This document shows, in pieces, positions 1 to 6,468 of a stretch of 64,000 nt of DNA (position 1 is the first letter of the stretch; every line of letters starts with the position of its first letter). The stretch is from the NCBI RefSeq assembly GCF_000238375.3, contig NZ_AHBZ03000023.1, forward strand, positions 310,001-374,000, read 5' to 3'. The DNA comes from Pseudoalteromonas citrea (lineage in GTDB: Bacteria > Pseudomonadota > Gammaproteobacteria > Enterobacterales > Alteromonadaceae). The notes beneath the pieces are model-generated. The model was not told the DNA's origin. It worked only from the letters and a program-made list of their open reading frames with translations, and did no database searches. Made by a program: the position numbers and the translations under genes.

Positions 1-536
1 CCATCACCTGTCACTCTGTCACTATTCCTGCGCAATGGCCTGATTAAATCGGCAAGGGCTTCTCCATCTGACACATTGACCATCGACAGCTCAGCACCCA
101 CAATATCATGACTTGTCGCATCAATGGCCAAGTGCAATTTTCGCCAAGTTCGGCGCTTAGTCGCACGATGTTTTCTCGCATGCCATTCACCATTTCCGTA
201 CACTTTAAGGCCGGTGCTATCGACTACGATATCTATAAAGCCTTTGCCTGAGCTCTTTCTATATTGCACATCAAGTGTTTTACTGCGTTTGCACAAACAG
301 CTATAACCGGGTGATTGCAGTGAGGTATCCATCATAGTCAGCAAGGAATTTACAAAACCTTCTAAAGCCCTGAGTGGCAAATGGAATACAGCCTTTAAAG
401 TTAAACAGGTTTCAGTTGCTAAATCAGAATAGTGATTTAAACGACCACGGCCACCGTGTTTGTCGATATTTTGCCACTTTGCGCGTTGAACCAAAGCACG
501 GTTATACTGTGACCAATTCCTAATTTTCTTCTTCAT
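1..536 (-). pseudogene. IS5-family transposase, partial, with internal deletion
   Basis: DDE transposase of the IS5/IS903 type, starting at the ATG on 536-534 and still open at the window edge. The first catalytic Asp (in VVDSTG) and the second (in GDG at the very edge) are present. Compared with the intact copy at 3803-4711, 36 bases (12 codons) are missing near position 488, in the N-terminal region after NRALVQR. The deletion is in frame, so the reading frame survives, but the protein lacks a conserved segment and is probably inactive. The final Glu of the triad lies outside the window. Confidence 0.8.
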
Positions 537-613
537 TTCAAGGCATGGGTTAAGGCATTTAATGATCTGATCACACCAAACTAAAGAAGTTCAATTATTT
601 AGGAAACAAGGCC
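1..613 (-). mobile_element. IS5-family (IS903-like) insertion sequence, copy 1, cut by window edge
   Basis: The sequence is the reverse complement of the left two thirds of the elements at 2153-3151 and 3729-4755, including about 75 bases upstream of the transposase start. The outer end reads GGCCTTGTTTCC when viewed 5'-3' on the minus strand and pairs with the right ends of the other copies (GGCCTTGTTGATC), so these look like imperfect terminal inverted repeats. The rest of the element lies outside the window. It is inverted relative to the other two copies. The exact outer boundary is uncertain by a few bases because the three copies differ there. Confidence 0.85.
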
Positions 614-1019
614 GTTGCACTGTAATAAATGCAAATAACTCACCCATATATTAAATTCTTCGAATTACTAGTGAACATATTTCCCTTACCTCAGTATTAC
701 GCACTCGAAAAGCGACAAGCCGGCTAATTTAAGGTTAAAAAACAAACAGTTGTTTTTCAGATATTCAACTTCATTCCACTACTTCTTCTGGTGAAAAAAA
801 GAGAGTCCTTAGATGTGTGGTAAATGACAAACAAACTCAAAAAACAAAATTAAATAACAAAAACAGAAAGTTAACCAAGAACGTTATTCACTATTCATAA
901 GTATTTATAATTTTTATTTTCGGGTGTGTTCGGTTTAAAGTAAATGCAATCCAAAACGGCACAACACTGATAACAATCAATGATGAGCTCAACAATAAAA
1001 ATAACGATAGGAAGAGAAT
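614..1019. other. AT-rich intergenic region upstream of the peptide gene
   Basis: No convincing gene is seen in about 400 bases between IS copy 1 and the small peptide gene at 1020. The stretch is AT-rich and presumably holds the promoter of the 1020 gene. A ribosome-binding site (AGGAAGAG) lies just before 1020. I could not identify a firm -35/-10 pair. Confidence 0.5.
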
Positions 1020-1163
1020 ATGAAACTTACACTTAAAAAGAAGCAACTAAAAAAACTAAACCAAGACACATTGATCAATAAGCAACTTACTAAAGTAGTT
1101 GGCGGTGGTACAGACTCTATTATCTCTCCACCTCCAACAAGACAAAATGATATTGTCATGTGA
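1020..1163 (+). CDS. Double-glycine leader peptide, putative RiPP/bacteriocin-type precursor
   Basis: A 47-residue ORF with a good ribosome site. The N-terminus is MKLTLKKKQLKKLNQD, a Lys/Leu-rich leader, followed by a Thr-Lys-Val-Val-Gly-Gly-Gly segment at residues 24-30. This resembles the leaders cut after Gly-Gly by C39-type peptidase/ABC exporters. The predicted core is about 17-18 residues, with Ser/Thr at 31, 33, 36 and 40, a Pro-Pro-Pro run at 37-39 and no Cys. Without Cys it cannot form lanthionine rings, but Ser/Thr dehydration or simple export is possible. The next gene is HlyD-like, which fits export. No maturase is adjacent, so the product class is inferred from leader shape only. 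Confidence 0.65.
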   Translation: MKLTLKKKQLKKLNQDTLINKQLTKVVGGGTDSIISPPPTRQNDIVM

Positions 1164-1195
1164 TATACCAACCTTCTACTGCAAAAAGTTATATG

Positions 1196-1232
1196 AGAAC
1201 GATAGGTATTATAAAATTACACCTATCGTTCT
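1196..1232 (+). terminator. Intercistronic 12-bp hairpin between peptide gene and HlyD-like gene
   Basis: AGAACGATAGGT at 1196-1207 is perfectly complementary to ACCTATCGTTCT at 1221-1232, with a 13-base AT-rich loop. No T-run follows, so it is not a classical intrinsic terminator. It may be a partial terminator or a 3' stabilising hairpin that keeps peptide mRNA more abundant than the downstream gene, as is common in peptide operons. The function is inference. Confidence 0.5.
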
Positions 1233-1266
1233 TACCTCCCCCCAAAAACTAGGAAGGAATCCCTAA

Positions 1267-1797
1267 ATGCCATTTTGGCCGACATTAGCAACCCTGCCAT
1301 TAATAACAACGATTGCATCAGGAGAGATTTACACACAACAACTTTACCGAGAGTACCATTATTCACATTCATCTGGTACGTTACAACATACCGCTTATGA
1401 AGCAGGTGAATATATAAACTCCAACTCCGCAATTTTAGTTTATCGCAATGATAAAACTAATAGGCTAAATAAAATATCAGCTCTAGATGCCGGGTACATC
1501 GAATTTATTGATGCTGGTCCAGAAGTAAAGAAAGGGGAGTTACTGGCCAAAATCATTTCTACCCGCGTGTATAGTATTATTGAGTTCTCTACGATCAAAG
1601 CCCCTTACACAATTAAACAAAACGATACTTTTTGGTTCTGTTATAAAAATAAATCAATTCAAATAACCATTAACCACTATCGATACAAGCAGTTATTCGT
1701 ATCTATAGATTTACCTTACTTTCCAAGTGGCGATAAATTACCAAATGGAAAAATTAGTATTTCTCTGAATAAAACCAATTGTCATCACATGGCATAA
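1267..1797 (+). CDS. Short HlyD/membrane-fusion-like protein with biotinyl-lipoyl-like domain
   Basis: A 176-residue protein with an AAGGAA ribosome site upstream. Residues about 56-100 read like the lipoyl-type hairpin of HlyD-family periplasmic adaptors: an 'I-x-A-x-x-A-G-Y-I' strand, then 'G-P-E-V-K-K-G-E-L-L-A-K-I'. A weak hydrophobic stretch at the N-terminus could be a signal or anchor. The long coiled-coil arm and C-terminal barrel of full adaptors (usually 350-450 residues) are absent, so this is a minimal or truncated adaptor. It follows the Gly-Gly peptide gene, suggesting a role in its export, but no ABC transporter is in the window. Low GC and codon use differ from the core genes. 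Confidence 0.55.
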   Translation: MPFWPTLATLPLITTIASGEIYTQQLYREYHYSHSSGTLQHTAYEAGEYINSNSAILVYRNDKTNRLNKISALDAGYIEFIDAGPEVKKGELLAKIISTRVYSIIEFSTIKAPYTIKQNDTFWFCYKNKSIQITINHYRYKQLFVSIDLPYFPSGDKLPNGKISISLNKTNCHHMA

Positions 1798-2152
1798 ACC
1801 CTATCGCAACGGCGACAATTCTGAATCAACACATATGGCATTAAGTATGCTTTAACAGCGAAAAGAACTCTCAGATATATTAATTTCCAAAAGAGGATTG
1901 TGATTAGAAACAATATTTCATACCATCGACCAGTGCACTGTAATCCTCCTAAAAGTAATAAATAGAAACTTCCTTATGCTAATAGGGGGTCTCTATGGGT
2001 AAATCAAAAACCTACCACCGGCACTTATCATACACACAGCAACATTACGCACCTATGATGAGACAGCTGCTGAGCTATAAGCACTAAACCACTTCTGCGT
2101 AAAAGATTACATACAATGCTATATAAATATTACTTTCGCTTGTTTTATGGGC
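1798..2152. other. Intergenic region between HlyD-like gene and IS copy 2
   Basis: No recognisable gene apart from the weak 30-codon ORF listed separately at 1995. AGGATT at about 1893 and AATCCT at about 1943 form a loose inverted pair that could be part of a terminator, without a clear T-run. Otherwise nothing identifiable is seen. Confidence 0.4.
1995..2087 (+). CDS. Possible 30-residue peptide ORF
   Basis: ATG at 1995 is preceded by a GGGGG tract about seven bases upstream. The ORF runs 30 codons, begins MGKSKTYHRH and ends LLSYKH, and is rich in His, Tyr and Gln. It has no Gly-Gly leader, signal peptide or Cys. It stops just before IS copy 2, so it could be an independent small peptide, a remnant of a gene broken by the IS, or chance. 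Confidence 0.2.
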   Translation: MGKSKTYHRHLSYTQQHYAPMMRQLLSYKH

Positions 2153-3151
2153 GTTGTTTCCTAAATAATTGAACTTCTTTAGTTTGGTGTGATCAGATCA
2201 TTAAATGCCTTAACCCACGCCTTGAAATGAAGAAGAAAATTAGGAATTGGTCACAGTATAACCGTGCTTTGGTTCAACGCGGTAACATCAATATTTGGCT
2301 AAGTGAGAGTGCCATCTCAAAGTGGCAAAATATCGACAAACACGGTGGCCGTGGTCATTCGAATCACTATTTTGATTTTGCAATTGAAACCAGTTTAACT
2401 TTAAGAGCTGTATTTCACTTGCCGTTAAGAGCTTTAGAGGGGTTTGTAAATTCCTTGCTGACTATGATGGATACCTCGCAGCAATCACCAGGTTATAGCT
2501 GTTTATGCAAACGCAGTAAAACATTTGATGTGCAAAACTTCATAAATATCGTAGTCGATAGCACGGACCTTAAAGTGTATGAAAATGGTGAATGGCATAC
2601 GAGAAAACATCGTGCGACTAAGCGCCGAACTTGGCGAAAATTACACTTGGCCGTTGATGCGACAAATCACGATATTGTGAGTGCTGAGCTATCGATGGTC
2701 AATGTGTCAGATGGTGAATCCCTTAGTGATTTAATCAGGCCACTGCGCAGGAATAGTGACAGAGTGATGGTGCATATGATACACGCAGTTGCTATGAGGA
2801 GGTCGCAGCAAAAGGTGCTATTATGCGGGTACCGACAAGAGAGAATGCCCAATACTGGGAAGAAGGACACCCCAGAAACAATGCCGTATTTATGATGCAC
2901 CAAATAGGGTTAACGCAGTGGAAAGTGAATTCAGGGTACCACCTTCGTTCACTTGCCGAGACGGCGATGTATCGTTTTAAACAATTAATGGGTGATAAGC
3001 TAAAAAGTCGTCAATTTAATAGTCAGCATACTGAAACGATGATTAAAGTGAAGGCAATAAATAAAATGACAGGGCTAGGTATGCCCAAATATCAGCAACA
3101 GAGTTAAAACTGAGAAATTGATTGGTAGTTAGCTATTTGATCAACAAGGCC
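2153..3151 (+). mobile_element. IS5-family (IS903-like) insertion sequence, copy 2, decayed
   Basis: About 999 bases, colinear with the 1027-base copy at 3729-4755 except for two deletions of 21 and 7 bases inside the transposase. The left end (TTGTTTCCTAAATAATTG) and right end (reverse complement GGCCTTGTTGATCAAATA) are shared with the other copies. It sits in direct orientation to copy 3 and inverted to copy 1. I could not see a clear target-site duplication. Confidence 0.85.
2227..3107 (+). pseudogene. IS5-family transposase, broken by deletion and frameshift
   Basis: Same start (MKKKIRNWSQYNRALVQRG) as the intact copy at 3803. Against that copy it has lost seven codons just before the first catalytic Asp. 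A 7-base deletion near 2766 shifts the frame immediately before the second catalytic Asp. The N-terminal frame ends at 2895 and the C-terminal part continues in another frame to 3107. The Gly after the first Asp motif is also changed to Asp (VVDSTD). The gene cannot make an active enzyme. Confidence 0.88.
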
Positions 3152-3278
3152 TTGGCTTACTGCCACAGAGAAAAAAATTTAAAAAACATAAACCTTGAAT
3201 GAAAAACATTCAATTAACAAAGGTGGTTACTATTGATAACTTAATATTTTATAATCAACATTTGAAAAGGAAATTATT

Positions 3279-3500
3279 ATGTTATTAAGATCATTACTCA
3301 CAGCCGCTGTTTTAGTTAGTGCCATGCCTTCATCTGCTGCAACAAGTATATCTCGATTCTACACTTTGCATATGCATGTAGGTTGCCCTGCTGCAACAAG
3401 CTATTTCTTACAAGAGTTCCCGAATGCGACTAATGTCACGTGTACTATGAATGGTGGCGGTATGGGCCCCAGAGAATTCAAAGTAACCGGTATTATTTAA
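3279..3500 (+). CDS. Small secreted protein of unknown function
   Basis: A 73-residue ORF with an AAAAGGAAA ribosome site. It has a clear N-terminal signal peptide (Arg at 4, hydrophobic core LLTAAVLVSA, likely cleavage after SSAA around residues 20-21). The mature part is about 52 residues with two Cys (36 and 55), which could form a disulfide, and a Gly-rich GGGMG segment near 59-63. I do not recognise the family. It lies between two IS copies, so it is either an independent small exported factor or a survivor of a larger locus. Confidence 0.5.
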   Translation: MLLRSLLTAAVLVSAMPSSAATSISRFYTLHMHVGCPAATSYFLQEFPNATNVTCTMNGGGMGPREFKVTGII

Positions 3501-3507
3501 CATCAAG

Positions 3508-3541
3508 AGGCCTACTAAAAACATATAAAAATAGTAGGCCT
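3508..3541 (+). terminator. 10-bp hairpin after the small secreted-protein gene
   Basis: AGGCCTACTA at 3508-3517 pairs perfectly with TAGTAGGCCT at 3532-3541 around a 14-base A-rich loop, seven bases after the stop codon at 3500. No T-run follows. It is placed where a terminator or 3' protective hairpin would be, which mildly supports 3279-3500 as a real gene. Confidence 0.5.
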
Positions 3542-3728
3542 ACTGTGGTTAAAAGCTTAGAATCATAGAAGCTAACATTAAATAACAACCATAAATCGAC
3601 AACAATTATTAATTTAAAAATCTATATAAAAATCCACATTACACTCTAGTACATATAATTTATGAATTACTCATTATGAGTTATGCAGTCGAAATAAATA
3701 AAATATATAAATCACACTCGCCTTCGCC

Positions 3729-4755
3729 GTTGTTTCCTAAATAATTGAACTTCTTTGGTTTGGTGTGATCAGATCATAAAATGCCTTAACCCATGCCTTG
3801 AAATGAAGAAGAAAATTAGGAATTGGTCACAGTACAATCGTGCTTTAGTTCAACGCGGTAACATCAACATTTGGCTAAGTGATAGTGCCATCTCAAAGTG
3901 GCAGAATACTGAAAAGCACGGTGGCCGTGGTCGTTCAAATTACTATTCTGATTTAGCAATTGAAACGTGTTTAACCTTAAGGGCCGTATTCCATTTGCCA
4001 CTCAGGGCCTTAGAAGGGTTTGTAAATTCCTTACTTACTACGATGGATACCTCGCTGCAATCACCGGGTTATAGCTGTTTATGCAAACGCAGTAAAACAC
4101 TTGATGTGCAATATAGAAAAAGCGCAGGCAAAGGCTTTATAGATATTGTGGTCGATAGCACGGGCCTTAAAGTGTATGGAAATGGTGAATGGCATACAAG
4201 AAAACATCGTGCGACTAAGCGCCGAACTTGGCGAAAATTGCACTTGGCCGTTGATGCGACAAGTCACGATATTGTGGGTGCTGAGCTGTCGATGGTAAAT
4301 GTGTCAGATGGTGAAGCCCTTGCCAGTTTAATCAGGCCACTGCGCAGGAATAGTGACAGAGTCACAGGTGATGGTGCATATGACACACGCAGTTGCTATG
4401 AGGAGGTCGCAGCAAAAGGTGCGATTATGCGGGTACCGCCAAGAGAGAATGCCCAATACTGGGAAGAAGGACACCCCAGAAACAATGCCATATTTATGAT
4501 GCACCAAATAGGGTTAACGCAGTGGAAAATGAATTCAGGGTACCATCTTCGTTCACTTGCCGAGACGGCGATGTATCGTTTTAAACAATTAATGGGTGAT
4601 AAGCTGAAAAGTCGTCAATTCAATAGTCAGCATACTGAAACGATGATTAAAGTGAAGGCAATAAATAAAATGAATGGGCTAGGTATGCCCAAATATCAGC
4701 AACAAAGTTAAAACTGAGAAATTGATTGGTAGTTAGCTATTTGATCAACAAGGCC
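3729..4755 (+). mobile_element. IS5-family (IS903-like) insertion sequence, copy 3, full length
   Basis: About 1027 bases with shared ends: left TTGTTTCCTAAATAATTG, right end reverse-complement GGCCTTGTTGATCAAATAG. It contains an uninterrupted transposase and is the best reference copy in the window. The sequence CACTCG just outside the left end recurs inverted outside the right end (GAGTG), so the inverted repeat may be longer or the boundary slightly different. No unambiguous direct target duplication is visible. Confidence 0.9.
3803..4711 (+). CDS. IS5-family (IS903 group) transposase, intact
   Basis: A 302-residue DDE transposase. I start it at MKKKIRNWSQYN, which aligns with the other copies; an upstream in-frame ATG at 3755 lies in the terminal region and is not needed. 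Catalytic residues by motif are Asp118 (VVDSTG), Asp190 (TGDGAYDT) and Glu254 (SLAETAMYRF), with the spacing expected of IS903-type enzymes. It is the only copy here with the complete triad, so it is the candidate active source of the other two. It catalyses cut-and-paste movement of its own element. Confidence 0.93.
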   Translation: MKKKIRNWSQYNRALVQRGNINIWLSDSAISKWQNTEKHGGRGRSNYYSDLAIETCLTLRAVFHLPLRALEGFVNSLLTTMDTSLQSPGYSCLCKRSKTLDVQYRKSAGKGFIDIVVDSTGLKVYGNGEWHTRKHRATKRRTWRKLHLAVDATSHDIVGAELSMVNVSDGEALASLIRPLRRNSDRVTGDGAYDTRSCYEEVAAKGAIMRVPPRENAQYWEEGHPRNNAIFMMHQIGLTQWKMNSGYHLRSLAETAMYRFKQLMGDKLKSRQFNSQHTETMIKVKAINKMNGLGMPKYQQQS

Positions 4756-5340
4756 GAGTGAAACTGTTATTTCCTGTAGCTATTACTACACTAATAAGTG
4801 CAATAATAAAAAAAAAACACCTCAAATAAACTCATCTTATATATGTATATAAGTTCGTACAAAGTCACTACCAATAACTTATAACCAGATAACATATAAC
4901 AATAAATCATTGATTTAAATGGTTTTTTATTAAATTCCAAATGTTTGCACCTAACTCTTTTTTACGTCAATATGTTTCCGTCGCTTAAAGCATGCATACC
5001 TTGAACTATTCGAAATTATCATGGTAAGCCTAAAGTTTTTGCATACGAAGTCTCGATAAAAAAAGTACCGCTGTTGAATAAATAAAAATGGATAACAATA
5101 TTAATAGTGTTAATAAACACAAGAATATAGAAATAAAATGGCACCCTATTCTTGTTAAGAGTGAATTTTCACTAAACACTCATTGCATGATCCAATTATC
5201 ATGGTACCGATACAAGCGAATGCAAAGCTCTGATGCCAAGTTATTTAGACACTAAAGTGATAATTACCATTACGAGAATTCGATATATTAAAAAATCGAA
5301 CGAAATATTAATTTACTCATTTAAAATATAGAGGTCAGTA
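4756..5340. other. AT-rich intergenic region, no gene seen
   Basis: About 585 bases, strongly AT-rich, with several stop codons in all frames. A near-repeat ATTATCATGGTA occurs at about 5015 and 5196. It presumably holds the promoter for the gene at 5341, which has a good ribosome site (GAGGT). No other signal could be supported. Confidence 0.5.
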
Positions 5341-6420
5341 ATGAGCTATCTTATATTCAGACTTTATTACAATTCGAACGATACTGTAATTTACGAAAAG
5401 CTATTTGCAAAACTAATGAAAGAGTTTTCTAAACAATGCTACCATGATTGGTATGTAAGTAGCTGCTGGCAAAATGGGCCTAATTTTGTTATTTACTTGT
5501 CTCTTGAAAGTTACTTCTATGATGATACCCTATTAGATATTTTAGAAGAAAGTGTTTCGAATTTTCTCTGTAAATACCCATCACCAAATTATGATGAAAC
5601 AAAATATTTAGCCACTCAATCAAAACTCATGAAGTTAGAAAATATAGATATCGATCATAACTTGATTGTCGATAATAATAGTTGGATTAGCGACTTCCTT
5701 AGTTCCGATGAAATTTTGTCTATATATAACAGTAAAGAGCAATGGAGCAACATATTTAATACGCAAAGAGATCTATCACAGCATATTATTAAAGCTAGAG
5801 CCCAACGTACACCGACTCATTTATATAGCTTTAATTTACTTATACTACTAGCAAGCTGCTACTTACCTCAAAAATCCAATAAAGAGCAAGGGGTATGCAT
5901 AAACACACTCCCTTTCCGGTCTAACTTGAGATCTTGGCACTTGTCACAAAGCAATGAGCAACCTACAACGACCACCAATCATAAATTTGACAACCAATAT
6001 AGAAGGCATGTAGAGCAATATGCTCATTGGATAAAAATGTTACAAAATGAAATGGTAAGTGCAGATCTAGAGGAGTACTCTCAAGCTAATTTACTCTTAA
6101 AAAGTTTTATTTCTTTTACCCAAATTGCCAGCCAAGAATTTACAAACTTTTGCCATGAAAGTATAAAGGAGAGTCAATTAGCTCCATCGAGCCTCAGTGT
6201 ACAAAAGTCTTTTGATTTCTCTGATGATACGTCACAAAACACATCCTCGGCTCAACTCAATAGCTATATGTGGCTATTAAATATAGTTTATAAACTACTC
6301 CCCCTTTTACAGATGGAACCTCTAGATAAGCAGTTTCTAAACTATAGCTTATCACATCATCCCGCTAGTAATATTGAGAAAATGGATGCTTTGAACGAGA
6401 TTGTCAGCGCAAAGTTCTAA
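5341..6420 (+). CDS. Uncharacterised protein, possibly distantly related to lantibiotic-dehydratase C-terminal (elimination) domain
   Basis: A 359-residue soluble protein with no signal peptide or membrane segment. The first 60 residues (a 'FRLYYNSNDTVIYEKLF' start, then 'DWYVSSCWQNGPNFVIYLSL') resemble in pattern the opening of the small thiopeptide/SpaB-C-type elimination domain, which usually reads W-F-x-R-Y-x-D-P-G-x-H-x-R-x-R. The hallmark Arg/His residues are missing, so any relationship is distant and the call is weak. Context is suggestive: a Gly-Gly peptide gene and an HlyD-like gene lie upstream on the same strand, separated by IS copies. It is convergent with the regulator at 6458-8557. 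Low GC suggests acquisition. Confidence 0.4.
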   Translation: MSYLIFRLYYNSNDTVIYEKLFAKLMKEFSKQCYHDWYVSSCWQNGPNFVIYLSLESYFYDDTLLDILEESVSNFLCKYPSPNYDETKYLATQSKLMKLENIDIDHNLIVDNNSWISDFLSSDEILSIYNSKEQWSNIFNTQRDLSQHIIKARAQRTPTHLYSFNLLILLASCYLPQKSNKEQGVCINTLPFRSNLRSWHLSQSNEQPTTTTNHKFDNQYRRHVEQYAHWIKMLQNEMVSADLEEYSQANLLLKSFISFTQIASQEFTNFCHESIKESQLAPSSLSVQKSFDFSDDTSQNTSSAQLNSYMWLLNIVYKLLPLLQMEPLDKQFLNYSLSHHPASNIEKMDALNEIVSAKF

Positions 6421-6430
6421 GCTGGGACTT

Positions 6431-6468
6431 TACGGCCTTAAAGTTAGGGTTATATCTCTAAGGTCGTA
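6431..6468. terminator. Possible bidirectional terminator hairpin between convergent genes
   Basis: TACGGCCTTA (6431-6440) pairs with TAAGGTCGTA (6459-6468), allowing one G-U pair. It lies between the stop at 6420 and the stop of the opposing gene at 6458. The loop is 18 bases and the flanking T-run is poor, so it is only a candidate. Confidence 0.35.

Noticed and set aside
615-1944. 11-bp repeat TGCACTGTAAT at about 616 and about 1934 around the peptide locus, as possible target duplication or att site
   Set aside because: It does not abut the IS ends at both places and is short enough to occur by chance in AT-rich DNA.
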